Below, one piece after another: positions 8,560-17,160 of a DNA stretch of 64,000 nt. This stretch comes from FEN-1219 sp963817615. Lineage in GTDB: Bacteria; Pseudomonadota; Gammaproteobacteria; Steroidobacterales; Rariloculaceae. The notes under the pieces were generated by a model. It searched no databases, was not told the DNA's origin, and was given only the letters and a program-made list of their open reading frames with translations. The number at the start of each line of letters is the position of its first letter. Position 1 is the first letter of the stretch. The translations under genes were made by a program, and so were the position numbers. The DNA is taken from assembly GCA_963817615.1 (NCBI GenBank), contig CAWFPH010000002.1, positions 1,054,001 to 1,118,000 on the forward strand, in the 5' to 3' direction.

Positions 8560-9528
8560 ATGGAACGGCGCGAGCTATATCCGCCGATCGAGCCGTTCGA
8601 CGCCGGCTTCCTCGACGTCGATTCGGGTCATCGGCTCTATTACGAGCAGGTCGGCAACCCGCGCGGCAAACCGGCTCTGTTCGTCCACGGCGGTCCCGGC
8701 GGCGGCGGCGACATCAACGCGCGCCGCTTTTTCGATCCGACGGGATACCGCGTGGTGTTGTTCGATCAGCGTGGGTCCGGCCGCAGCGTTCCACATGCGT
8801 CGCTCGTGGCGAACACGACTTGGCATCTCGTGAAAGACATCGAAGCGCTCCGCTCGTGTCTCGCTATCGAGCGTTGGCTCGTGTTCGGAGGATCTTGGGG
8901 TAGCACTCTCGCGCTAGCATACGCCCAGACGCATCCGCAACGCGTGACAGAGCTTGTCCTCCGTGGGATCTTCCTCCTGCGCCGCAAAGAGCTCGAGTGG
9001 TTCTACCAGGAGGGCGCGAGTATGTTGTTCCCCGATCGCTGGCGGCAATTTCTCGAGCCAATTCCGGAGGACGAACGCGGCGATCTCATCGCGGCCTACC
9101 ACCGGCGTTTGGTCGAGCATGCGGATCCCGAGGTGCGTTTGGTCGCCGCACGCGCGTGGTCGACTTGGGAGGGCGCGACGAGCTCGCTGTTGCCGAATCC
9201 GCAGCGCGCTGATCAGTTCGGTACTGCGGATTTTGCGCTCGCGCTTGCGCGGATAGAGGGACACTATTTCGTGAATCGAGGCTTCTTGAACGATGAGAAC
9301 CAGCTGCTCGACGGCGTCGATGCGATTCGCCGCATTCCAGCCGTCATCGTGCAGGGCCGCTACGACGTCGTCTGTCCGATGCAGACGGCTTGGGACTTGC
9401 ATCAGCGTTGGCCGGAGGCAGACTTTCGCGTCGTGCCGGATGCGGGCCATTCCGCTTATGAGCCGGCCATCACGGCAGAGCTGATCGCGGCGACCGACCG
9501 CTTCCTGGCTTCTGGAGGTGCTGCATGA
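8560..9528 (+). CDS. pip: Proline iminopeptidase (alpha/beta hydrolase, S33)
   Basis: This cytoplasmic peptidase removes N-terminal proline from peptides. The 322-residue product shows HGGPG (43-47, oxyanion hole), the nucleophile elbow GGSWGS with Ser112, Asp269 in GRYDVVCP and His297 in DAGHSAYEP, all typical of the S33 family. The N-terminal YPPIEPFDAGFLDVDSGHRL is the family opening. The ATG at 8560 was chosen because homologues start just before RELYPPI; a TTG at 8542 is less likely. It overlaps the dihydroorotase start by four bases (ATGA), so the two are translationally coupled. Confidence 0.93.
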   Translation: MERRELYPPIEPFDAGFLDVDSGHRLYYEQVGNPRGKPALFVHGGPGGGGDINARRFFDPTGYRVVLFDQRGSGRSVPHASLVANTTWHLVKDIEALRSCLAIERWLVFGGSWGSTLALAYAQTHPQRVTELVLRGIFLLRRKELEWFYQEGASMLFPDRWRQFLEPIPEDERGDLIAAYHRRLVEHADPEVRLVAARAWSTWEGATSSLLPNPQRADQFGTADFALALARIEGHYFVNRGFLNDENQLLDGVDAIRRIPAVIVQGRYDVVCPMQTAWDLHQRWPEADFRVVPDAGHSAYEPAITAELIAATDRFLASGGAA

Positions 9529-10862
9529 CCCGCCTTGCGCTCGTCAATTGCCGTCTCGTGAATGAAGGGGCGACGGTGGAGACCGACGTTGTGGTCGAGG
9601 GAGACCGCATCGCTCGAGTGGGTACCGGTTCGTCACCCCGGGATGCCGAGATCATAGACCTCGAGGGGCGCTATCTGCTGCCGGGCTTGATCGACGACCA
9701 AGTGCACTGCCGAGAGCCGGGGCTCACGCATAAGGCCACGCTCGGGAGCGAGTCGCGAGCCGCGCTGGCCGGCGGCGTTACTAGTTTCCTCGACATGCCG
9801 AACACGCAGCCGCCGACGACGGACCGTGTCGCCCTCGCCGAGAAGCGGCGGATCGCGGCCGCAACCTGTCATGTGAACTACGGTTTATATCTCGGAGCGA
9901 GCAATTCCAATCTCGAAGAGATCAAGCGAATTGGCCCCGGCGAGGCCTGCGGCATCAAGGTGTTCATGGGTGCCTCCACGGGCAACATGCTGGTCGATGA
10001 TCCGAATACGCTCGAAGCGATCTTCGCGGAGGCGCGGTTGCCGGTCGCCACGCACTGCGAGAACACGCCGATGATCCGCGAAGCGGAGCGGCTCTATCGC
10101 GAGCGCTACGGCGATGCAGTGCCATTTTCTGCTCACCCGCAGATTCGGTCGGCCGAGGCGTGCTACAAGTCGTCCTCGCTCGCGGTCGCACTCGCGAAGC
10201 GTCACGGGACGCGGCTGCACGTGCTGCATCTGACGACGGCCAGAGAGCTGGAGCTGTTCGATGCGGGCCCCGTGGCGCAGAAGCGAATCACTGCCGAGGC
10301 CTGCGTTCACCATTTGTGGTTCGACCAGTCGAGCTACGCCAGTCTCGGTGCCAAGATCAAGTGCAACCCCGCCATCAAAACGGCTGCTGATCGTGCCGCT
10401 CTGCAACGGGCCGTCCGCGAGGATGTGATCGACGTCATCGCAACCGACCACGCTCCCCACACGCTCGAGGAGAAGGCGGGCTCCTACTTCGAGGCGCCAT
10501 CGGGGCTGCCACTCGTGCAACATTCGCTGGCGATGCTGCTCGAGCAGCACCGCGCGGGACTATTCACGCTCGAGAAGATCGTCGAGAAAGCTTGTCACAA
10601 CCCAGCGACCTTGTTCGGCATCGTCGATCGCGGCTTCGTCAGGGAAGGAGCGTTTGCCGATCTGGTCATCGTCGATCTTGCCGCGACGACGCGCGTCGAT
10701 GCAGAAGAGATTCTCTACAAATGTGGATGGTCCCCATTCGAGGGTTCCACATTTCATTCTCGGATCGACTATACGATTCTCAACGGTGCAGTCGTGTATC
10801 GTGCAGGCACGGTTGCGGAAGCGCGTCACGCGCGAGCGCTCGAGTTCCACGCGCGAAGCTGA
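9525..10862 (+). CDS. pyrC: Dihydroorotase (amidohydrolase, class I type)
   Basis: The enzyme interconverts carbamoyl-aspartate and dihydroorotate in pyrimidine synthesis. In the 445-residue product the metal site is recognisable: DDQVHCREPG (57-66), the carbamylated lysine in GIKVFMG (K145), His178 in ATHCEN, HVLHL near 232-236 and the catalytic Asp308 in ATDHAPH. The usual DxHxH reads DxQxH here: Q59 replaces the first metal-binding histidine. From memory the DDQVH form, KxNPAxK and LYKCGWSPFEG also occur in Bacteroidota PyrC, so the change may be subfamily-wide rather than inactivating. No other pyr gene is nearby. A non-catalytic or hydantoinase-like role is a less likely alternative. Confidence 0.85.
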   Translation: MTRLALVNCRLVNEGATVETDVVVEGDRIARVGTGSSPRDAEIIDLEGRYLLPGLIDDQVHCREPGLTHKATLGSESRAALAGGVTSFLDMPNTQPPTTDRVALAEKRRIAAATCHVNYGLYLGASNSNLEEIKRIGPGEACGIKVFMGASTGNMLVDDPNTLEAIFAEARLPVATHCENTPMIREAERLYRERYGDAVPFSAHPQIRSAEACYKSSSLAVALAKRHGTRLHVLHLTTARELELFDAGPVAQKRITAEACVHHLWFDQSSYASLGAKIKCNPAIKTAADRAALQRAVREDVIDVIATDHAPHTLEEKAGSYFEAPSGLPLVQHSLAMLLEQHRAGLFTLEKIVEKACHNPATLFGIVDRGFVREGAFADLVIVDLAATTRVDAEEILYKCGWSPFEGSTFHSRIDYTILNGAVVYRAGTVAEARHARALEFHARS

Positions 10863-10905
10863 CCGGCTTGCCAGCCGCGGCATTCGTGTGCTGGAGTTGC
10901 GCCCG

Positions 10906-11796
10906 ATGAAAATCCGCCCGCGCTGCCTGCTGTATGGCCTCATCGCCGCGGCGAGTGGATTTTGCGGGGCCTGCGGCTCCTCCGAATCGCCCGGGCGTTC
11001 ACCCACGGTGGCTCCAGCCGCAACCGGATCGGTTTCTCGAGCTGTCCAACCGCACCCCGGCCCCGCGGAGCTCGAGCCGCGCGGACCCGTGCTCGAGCAG
11101 CAACTCGCGTACGGTGAGGCCGGCAAGCACAACCTGGTCGGCTACCTAGCGATGCCGACCGATGCGACCGAGCCACTGCCCGGCATCATCGTTATCCACG
11201 AGGGCTGGGGTCTTAACGATTTCACCAAGAAGATGGCTCGACTGCTCGCGGGCGAGGGCTATGTGGTGCTCGCGGTCGATCTCTATGGTGGCGCGGTTGC
11301 GACGGACTCCGACAGCGCCCAAGCCCTGATGAAGACGATCAGCGCGGATCCCGACCTCGTCAGAGCGAACCTGGAGCAAGCGTACGCGTATCTCGACAAG
11401 TATGCCCTCGCTCCTCGGATTGCCAGCGTCGGCTGGTGCCTCGGGGCAGGATGGTCTCTACAGGCCGCCTTGTTGCTTCCGGGCAAGCTCGATGCGGCCG
11501 TCATGTTTTACGGGCAGGTGATAACCGATCGCGAGCGCCTGCGGGCTCTCGACGTGCCCGTGCTGGGCTTCTTTGGAGCCTCGGACAAGAGCGTTCCGGT
11601 CGGGGAAGTGCAAGACTTCAGAGCCGGCCTGCAGGCGCTCGGCAAGCAAGCGGAGGTCCTGATATATCCGCACGTCGGTCATGCTTTCGTGAATCCGAGC
11701 AGCGGGAGCTACGACGCTACGACAGCCGCCGACGCTTGGCAGAAGACGCTCGAGTTCTTGAGCGTCAACTTGAAGATGACCCCGTCCTCGCAGTGA
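10906..11796 (+). CDS. Secreted dienelactone hydrolase family protein
   Basis: The 296-residue alpha/beta hydrolase has an N-terminal hydrophobic export signal (LLYGLIAAASGFCGACGSS). C23 could be a lipoprotein cysteine, although the lipobox is weak. The Cys-Asp-His triad of the DLH family is visible: GWCLGAG (nucleophile Cys), the Asp in GASDKSVPV and the His in VGHAFVNPS; EGWGLN matches the family's EIFGLN segment. It hydrolyses an ester or lactone outside the cytoplasm; the substrate is unknown. It starts 43 bases after pyrC and could share its transcript. The downstream intergenic region holds strong inverted repeats. Confidence 0.88.
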   Translation: MKIRPRCLLYGLIAAASGFCGACGSSESPGRSPTVAPAATGSVSRAVQPHPGPAELEPRGPVLEQQLAYGEAGKHNLVGYLAMPTDATEPLPGIIVIHEGWGLNDFTKKMARLLAGEGYVVLAVDLYGGAVATDSDSAQALMKTISADPDLVRANLEQAYAYLDKYALAPRIASVGWCLGAGWSLQAALLLPGKLDAAVMFYGQVITDRERLRALDVPVLGFFGASDKSVPVGEVQDFRAGLQALGKQAEVLIYPHVGHAFVNPSSGSYDATTAADAWQKTLEFLSVNLKMTPSSQ

Positions 11797-11852
11797 CTTC
11801 ACGCCCTCATGGGCACTCGTGTCGCCCGAGCTATCGACGCGCGGAAAAAATT

Positions 11853-11926
11853 GGGGCCGGGTCTCGAACGTCCATATTCTTCATTGCGAAGACATGTCCC
11901 TATTCGCAGCCGGGAAACCCGGCCCC
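11853..11926. repeat. Nested inverted repeat between convergent genes
   Basis: GGGGCCGGGT (11853-11862) is perfectly complementary to ACCCGGCCCC (11917-11926). Inside the 54-base interval a second pair, TGCGAA (11885-11890) and TTCGCA (11903-11908), can form. The segment also holds GACATGTCCC and a preceding A-run with TTGGGG, a style reminiscent of REP-like elements mobilised by RAYT transposases. No transposase gene is in the window. It could equally be a structured RNA or a bidirectional terminator. Confidence 0.6.
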
Positions 11927-11952
11927 ATCAGTCATGCCGTCCGGCTCGGCAA

Positions 11953-11984
11953 GCGACCGCCGCGGGGGGAGAAGCGGCGGTCGC
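11953..11984. terminator. Strong 11-bp hairpin between convergent genes
   Basis: GCGACCGCCGC (11953-11963) and GCGGCGGTCGC (11974-11984) form a perfect 11-bp stem with a ten-base loop. It lies 14 bases beyond the 3' end of the small minus-strand gene and beyond the plus-strand hydrolase gene, as expected for a shared terminator. Neither side has a good T-run, so the call rests on position and stem strength. Confidence 0.5.
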
Positions 11985-11997
11985 GTGTTCCGAGTGC

Positions 11998-12279
11998 TCA
12001 GCCGTGCGCCGGTTGCGCGGCGCTTGCGATCTCCACCTTCGGCTCTGCGTCGCGCTTCAAGCCGCGGTCGACTGCGGTCTTGAGCTCGTCGTTCACCGAG
12101 CGGATGTAGGTCTCCAACGCGGCGCGGAAGACTTTCTGATCGACACCGACGCCCGCGGAGGCGCTGCTACCGCGGACGATGACCTCGTCCGCCAGCGCCT
12201 GCTGAGCGAGCAGGCCCACGACCAGCCCGATCGCGAGGCGCTTGCCCAGCGTGAACAGCTTGCGTGTAACCGTGCTCAT
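11998..12279 (-). CDS. Small exported protein, unknown function
   Basis: The 93-residue product starts at the ATG at 12279, which has AAGAGG about nine bases upstream; the ATG at 12288 sits directly against that site. An N-terminal signal peptide is clear: positive TVTRKLFTLGKR, a hydrophobic AIGLVVGLLAQQ, then cleavage after ALA. The mature part (DEVIVRGSSASAG, then a helical segment ending VEIASAAQPAHG) is about 64 residues, with no Cys and no known motif. It is divergent from the sigma-54 regulator gene. No function is assigned. Confidence 0.7.
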   Translation of the reverse strand: MSTVTRKLFTLGKRLAIGLVVGLLAQQALADEVIVRGSSASAGVGVDQKVFRAALETYIRSVNDELKTAVDRGLKRDAEPKVEIASAAQPAHG

Positions 12280-12454
12280 AGACACCATCCTCTTACGATT
12301 CTCCGACAACCGGCCAAAGATGCGATTGGCCGTACCGCGCCACACTATGCATCCCGCGTGCCAATTCGTATTTTTAGATAATACAATAAGTTAGCAGATC
12401 CGCTGCTTTACGAAATGTCGTGATACACGGAAATCCGTTGGATAAATCTACGGA

Positions 12455-14281
12455 ATGCCGTACACTTCCGTCATGTCACTCGAAGACCGCTACATCTGGC
12501 TTTTTCGCAAATGTCCGGCGCTCATCGTGTCCTGGAATGAGGACGGATACTTTCTGGACGCGAGCGATATGTGGCTGCGCAGATTCGGCTATTCGCGCGA
12601 AGAGATCACCTCGATTCGGCCACAAGATCTCGGCAGTGCGGAGTCTGCAAAACGCATCGTGGAGGAATATCTGCCAGTCCTGCGGCGCACGGGCCGCCTG
12701 GACGGTGTCCCAATCGATCTCGCGACCAAGCAGAAAGAACGCGTCGAGTGCCTCGCAAGCGCGATCGTGGAGCGTGGCGCAGCCGGCGATTATCTTCGTA
12801 CCGTAGCCGTGTATACCGAAGTCGGTCAGCAGGCGGCGCTGGAACGCCGGTATCGGGAGCTGTACCGCGCCACGCCGGCGATGCTGCACACGGTCGACAG
12901 CCAGGGTCGGATCATCCATGTCAGCGAGCGCTGGCTTACCAAGCTCGGCTACCGCCGCGAGGAGGTCCTTGGAAGGCTGATCATCGACTTCATGGGTAAG
13001 GAGCTGCAGGCAACGCTGGCCGGCGGCCGACTCGAAGATGTCATTGCGCAGGGCGGTTTGGAGAACGAGCCGAGAACATACGTCACGAAGAATGGCGAAG
13101 TCGTCGAAGTAGTCGTATCCGCTACCGCGGACCGCGATGCCACCGGGGCGGTTGTCGCGTTGCTCGTGGCATCGAAGGATGTGACGGAGCGCAACCGAGC
13201 CGAACGCCAGCTGCGGGCGGCGTTCGAGGAGAACGCGCGCTTGCGCGAAGAGCTGGAGCGCGAGCGCGATTATCTGCGCGAGGAAGTCCAGGTCTCGATG
13301 AACTTCGGCCGCATCATCGGCGAAAGCGCCCCACTGCAGAAAATGCTCGCTCGACTAGAGGCTGTGGCTCAGACCTCTGCGAGCGTACTCATACAGGGCG
13401 AATCGGGCGTCGGTAAGGAACTTGTCGCGCATGTGATCCATGCCCGCAGCCCACGGAGCACAGGGCCTCTCGTCAAGGTGAACTGTGCATCCATTCCGCA
13501 TGAGCTGTTCGAGAGCGAATTTTTCGGTCACGTCAAAGGCGCATTCACCGGGGCTCACCGCGATCGCGTGGGCCGCTTTCAGTTGGCCGACGGCGGAACG
13601 ATCTTCCTCGACGAAGTCGGGGAAATACCGCTGGATCTGCAAAGCAAGCTGCTGCGCGTCCTGCAGGAGAGCGAATACGAGCGTGTCGGGGACGACCGCA
13701 CTCATTCAGTGAATGTGCGCGTAGTAGCGGCCACCAACAGAGATCTCGAGCAGGCCGTCGCAGAGGGCAAGTTCCGTGAAGACCTGTTCTACCGGCTCAG
13801 CGTCTTTCCCATCGACGTTCCACCGCTTCGCGATCGCGGCGACGACGTCGTGCAGCTTGCGAGTCATTTCTTGGAGCGCACCTGCCAGCAGTTCGGTCAT
13901 AGCCCCCTGACTTTGTCGCGGCAACAGGCAGCGCTGCTCAAGCGATACGATTGGCCTGGCAACATCCGCGAATTGAAGAACGTCATCGAGCGCGCCGTGA
14001 TCTTGTCACGCGGCAAAGTGCTGCGGCTCGATTTGGCAATGAGCGATATTCTCAATGCGCCCGTTGCAACGTCGAACGTGGATCAGCCGCAAGACAGTCA
14101 GCTCTTGACTGAGCATGACCTGCGCGAGCTCGAGCGGACCAATACCTTGCGCGCGCTGCAGTTGGCCGATTGGCGGGTGTCTGGACCCAACGGTGCTGCC
14201 AAGCTTCTCGGCATCAAGCCGACGACACTTGCCGATCGGGTCCGCAAGCTGAAGCTCGTGCGGCCCAGGCGACGCGCTTGA
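12455..14281 (+). CDS. PAS-PAS sigma-54-dependent transcriptional activator (Fis family)
   Basis: This bacterial enhancer-binding protein of 608 residues has PAS 1 at about 10-120, PAS 2 at about 130-245 (LHTVDSQGRIIHVSERWL), a short coiled coil at about 250-280, an AAA+ core at about 285-510 and a C-terminal Fis-type helix-turn-helix (GAAKLLGIKPTTLADRVRKL). The AAA+ core has Walker A GESGVGKE (315-322), the sigma-54 contact loop GAFTGA (362-367), Walker B IFLDEVGE and the arginine-finger region. There is no receiver domain and no adjacent kinase, so it probably senses a small ligand, redox or energy signal through its PAS domains. Its target is unknown. The ATG at 12473 is an alternative start. 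Confidence 0.93.
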   Translation: MPYTSVMSLEDRYIWLFRKCPALIVSWNEDGYFLDASDMWLRRFGYSREEITSIRPQDLGSAESAKRIVEEYLPVLRRTGRLDGVPIDLATKQKERVECLASAIVERGAAGDYLRTVAVYTEVGQQAALERRYRELYRATPAMLHTVDSQGRIIHVSERWLTKLGYRREEVLGRLIIDFMGKELQATLAGGRLEDVIAQGGLENEPRTYVTKNGEVVEVVVSATADRDATGAVVALLVASKDVTERNRAERQLRAAFEENARLREELERERDYLREEVQVSMNFGRIIGESAPLQKMLARLEAVAQTSASVLIQGESGVGKELVAHVIHARSPRSTGPLVKVNCASIPHELFESEFFGHVKGAFTGAHRDRVGRFQLADGGTIFLDEVGEIPLDLQSKLLRVLQESEYERVGDDRTHSVNVRVVAATNRDLEQAVAEGKFREDLFYRLSVFPIDVPPLRDRGDDVVQLASHFLERTCQQFGHSPLTLSRQQAALLKRYDWPGNIRELKNVIERAVILSRGKVLRLDLAMSDILNAPVATSNVDQPQDSQLLTEHDLRELERTNTLRALQLADWRVSGPNGAAKLLGIKPTTLADRVRKLKLVRPRRRA

Positions 14282-14323
14282 GGTGACACCTGCAGCGTGA
14301 GCATATACCAGTAACTCAAGGGC

Positions 14324-14353
14324 TTGCGCTGAATTGGTAAACTCTGGTATACG
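14324..14353 (+). promoter_or_regulatory. Putative sigma-70 promoter for the small gene at 14420
   Basis: TTGCGC (14324-14329) and TATACG (14348-14353) are separated by 18 bases, a plausible -35/-10 pair 67 bases ahead of the ATG at 14420. The preceding gene ends at 14281, leaving room for an independent transcript. Confidence 0.4.
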
Positions 14354-14419
14354 TCGCTTCAGCTCGGCGTCGATGTCGAGCGGGGAAGCCGAAAAACTCG
14401 AACAACCAAAGGCCCCATC

Positions 14420-14785
14420 ATGTCGTACCTGGCGGAGCGGTTTGTGCAGGCGGTTCGGGTCCTCGTTGGCGATGGGCCCATCAAGCAGCGGCTGACGCGG
14501 GCGTTCGCAGAGTATCTCGACGATCTGCCCGTGAGCGACTTCCCGAGTGCCTTGCGGTCGCCGTTCGGCGAGCTGCAAGCGGTCTTTCACCGGTTCGCGC
14601 CCGCCGGCAGTGAAACCGCGGTCAAGGCTAGCGTCCAGAAGATGTCCGCAGCCGATGCGAGCCTCCACGCCAATTCGATAGTGAGTCTCTATATCGGCCT
14701 CGTCGGACAGACGGAGCGCGTCGAGCCGCTCAAAGTCGTCGTGCCGTCCAAGAAGGCCCCGCGCTATCTGACTTCGCACCCGTAG
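14420..14785 (+). CDS. Conserved hypothetical protein, about 121 residues
   Basis: A compact soluble-looking protein with no signal peptide or membrane helix. The N-terminal half is helical (SYLAERFVQAVRVLVGDGPI, then a segment with RAFAEYLDDLPVSDFP), followed by a helix-rich middle and a short basic tail (VVVPSKKAPRYLTS). A likely promoter precedes it and the gene stands alone between the sigma-54 activator and the GGDEF/EAL gene. I do not recognise the family. It looks real from its start context and composition. Confidence 0.7.
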   Translation: MSYLAERFVQAVRVLVGDGPIKQRLTRAFAEYLDDLPVSDFPSALRSPFGELQAVFHRFAPAGSETAVKASVQKMSAADASLHANSIVSLYIGLVGQTERVEPLKVVVPSKKAPRYLTSHP

Positions 14786-14886
14786 TCGGAACGCCGCTGC
14801 GCAAGCCCGTTTGCGACCTTCATCAAGGATTCCCGGGACCGTCCCGTGCATGATCTGTGCAGCGGACTGTTTCCCGTTGGATTCGC

Positions 14887-17067
14887 ATGTCAGAGTCCCC
14901 GAGCCCCTCCAGGGAATCCGACAATAGTGCACCGGCCACGAGCGGCTACGCACCGTATGGGCAACTGGTCAAAATGTTGCTTCCGAGCACGGGTAGCCTC
15001 GCGCTCTACGATGCCGCGGGCGAGCTCGTCTGGTGCTCGGACGGTTACGAACGCCCGGATCTGAGAGCCCTCCTCGAAAGCCTGCGCAACACGAGCTCCG
15101 ACACGCTCGCCGGCCGTGGCAGCGTTCAAAACACGACCGCAGGTGTCCCGGCTTTCGTTTCATTGCTCAACGGTGACGATGGTCTACCGCTGGGCTCGCT
15201 GGTTCTCGAGCTGAGCCAGACCCAGAGCTCGCGCTACAGCGGTTCGATGGTGTCCAGTCTCCTTCGGCCCGTACTGGATTGCCTCGAGAGCCGCATGAAT
15301 CTCGAGCGGACCGCGATGCTGGCGAATCGAAACGAGTCCGGTGAGCTCGAGGACCTGCTGCTGTCGGTGGACGAGCACGACCGCGACGATCTGAGCGCGC
15401 TCGAAGTCATGCTGCGTCACTGCGTCGAGCACCTCGGGTGCGCGCTCGGCGCCATCATCCTGCCGGACAAGGATCTGACCGTGTCCTGCGCGCTCGATGA
15501 TGTTTCCCATGGCGCTCAGCTGCTGGATCGCACTCAAAGGCATTTGCTCGCTTGGGCACAGCTCAACAACAGGCCGATGGTGGTCAACCGCGTGGCGGGA
15601 TCCACCGCCGTCGCCCCCTACAAAATTCTTTCGTGTCCCATCCGCGACCCTAACAATCGCGTGACCGGTCTCGTTGCTCTGTTTCGCGCCGCGAGCGGTT
15701 CGGACTTCGAGCTGCGAGATGTCCGAATCCTGGAGTTCGTGAGCCGCAAGACAATCGCCGTCTTATCGAGTCAGTACGACGCACTCACGGGTCTCGTCAA
15801 TCGTTTGATTTTCGAGCGGCGCGTTCAGGCAATTCTCGATTCGCCAACGCACTCGCACGCGCTTCTTTACGTCGACATCGATAAGCTGCAACGACTCAAC
15901 GATGCTTTTGGCTTTCAGGCGGGCGACGAGGTCATTCAGCGCGTCGCGGAGGTCGTTCGAAGGGTGGCCCCGCAGTCGCTCGCGACTCGTCTTGGCGGAG
16001 ACAGGTTCGCTCTATTCCTCGCCCAGGGTTCCGCTCAGGCTGCGGAAAGCGCGAAACGCGTACTCCTCGCTGCGGCACAGCTCGGGTATGTCAACGGCAC
16101 GGATTCTGTGCCGGTGTCGGTCAGTATCGGCGTCGCAAGTGTCGATAGCCATCCGCAAACTTTCGCTCACCTGCTGGCTGCAGCAGAGCTCGCCTGCAAA
16201 CGAGCAAAGCAGCAAGGTCGCAACAAGATTGTGGTTCAGGATTCGAGCACGCCCACGGCTCTGCACCGACGCCGGGACGCCCTGGCCGCGAGCACCCTCC
16301 AAGACGCATTGCGAAACAGCGAATTCCGGCTCGAGGCACAGCCCATAGTTCGCCTGGATGCGCAACAAAGCGAAACGCTCGGCTACGAGCTGCTCGTGAG
16401 GATGCGCAGCGCCTCGGGCGAGCTACTGTCGCCCGACAAGTTTCTCGACGCCGCGGAGCGTTACGCGTTGCTGCCGGCTCTCGATCGATGGGTGCTGTGC
16501 ACGACGTTGGAGATTTTGAAAGCCGGTAGCGTGCACGAGGCGCCCTGTTGTTACGGATTGAACGTCTCGGCTCAATCGTTGGCGACTGGCAAATACGGCG
16601 CGTTCGTGCTCGAGCAACTGGCCCAATCCGGCATCCCGCCCTCTCAGCTTTGGTTCGAGCTCAAAGAGTCGGCCGCCGTCATCTATCTCGCAAACGCGGA
16701 ACAGTTGATCCGAGAGCTTACGGATGCCGGTTGCCGCATCGCACTCGATGATTTCGGCTATGGCTTGAGCTCATTGGCGCATCTGAAGCGACTGCCCGTG
16801 CAGTACTTGAAGATCGACGGTCGCTTCGTGAGAAGAATTCTCGAGGATCGAGTAGCCGAGTCCATCGTCTCGGGAATCGCGCGCGCATCGCGAACGCTCG
16901 GCGTCACGGCAATTGCCGAGCACGTAGAGAGTGCGGCGGTGGCTGCCCGCCTTCGTGATCTCGACGTGGATTTTGGGCAGGGATTTTTTCTCGGCCGACC
17001 CGAGTCATTCGCGAAACCCCTCGATTCGGAACCGCGCGCGGCGCTCGCTCGCAGCTTCTCGACCTGA
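14887..17067 (+). CDS. GAF-like, degenerate GGDEF and EAL domain protein (c-di-GMP phosphodiesterase candidate)
   Basis: This 726-residue cytoplasmic protein has an N-terminal segment of about 135 residues, a GAF-like region at about 165-290, GGDEF at about 298-450 and EAL at about 470-715. GGDEF keeps DALTGLVNR and the metal Asp in YVDIDKL, but its signature is GGDRF (370-374), so cyclase activity is doubtful. The EAL domain keeps the key residues: ELL at 501-503, Asn in LNVSAQS, Glu in WFELKES, ALDDFGYG, the Lys in YLKIDGRF and the Glu in IAEHVES. This predicts hydrolysis of c-di-GMP to pGpG, with the GGDRF domain perhaps acting as a GTP sensor. The ATG at 14887 was preferred to a GTG at 14857. 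Confidence 0.9.
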   Translation: MSESPSPSRESDNSAPATSGYAPYGQLVKMLLPSTGSLALYDAAGELVWCSDGYERPDLRALLESLRNTSSDTLAGRGSVQNTTAGVPAFVSLLNGDDGLPLGSLVLELSQTQSSRYSGSMVSSLLRPVLDCLESRMNLERTAMLANRNESGELEDLLLSVDEHDRDDLSALEVMLRHCVEHLGCALGAIILPDKDLTVSCALDDVSHGAQLLDRTQRHLLAWAQLNNRPMVVNRVAGSTAVAPYKILSCPIRDPNNRVTGLVALFRAASGSDFELRDVRILEFVSRKTIAVLSSQYDALTGLVNRLIFERRVQAILDSPTHSHALLYVDIDKLQRLNDAFGFQAGDEVIQRVAEVVRRVAPQSLATRLGGDRFALFLAQGSAQAAESAKRVLLAAAQLGYVNGTDSVPVSVSIGVASVDSHPQTFAHLLAAAELACKRAKQQGRNKIVVQDSSTPTALHRRRDALAASTLQDALRNSEFRLEAQPIVRLDAQQSETLGYELLVRMRSASGELLSPDKFLDAAERYALLPALDRWVLCTTLEILKAGSVHEAPCCYGLNVSAQSLATGKYGAFVLEQLAQSGIPPSQLWFELKESAAVIYLANAEQLIRELTDAGCRIALDDFGYGLSSLAHLKRLPVQYLKIDGRFVRRILEDRVAESIVSGIARASRTLGVTAIAEHVESAAVAARLRDLDVDFGQGFFLGRPESFAKPLDSEPRAALARSFST

Positions 17068-17160
17068 GGTCCTGTGTCGCTGCGTTAGCCAGTTCACATT
17101 TCTTCCCGAAGCCACGTGCCTATAATTCCGGCACATTCTGTAAAGTTCGAGGGCCAGACG

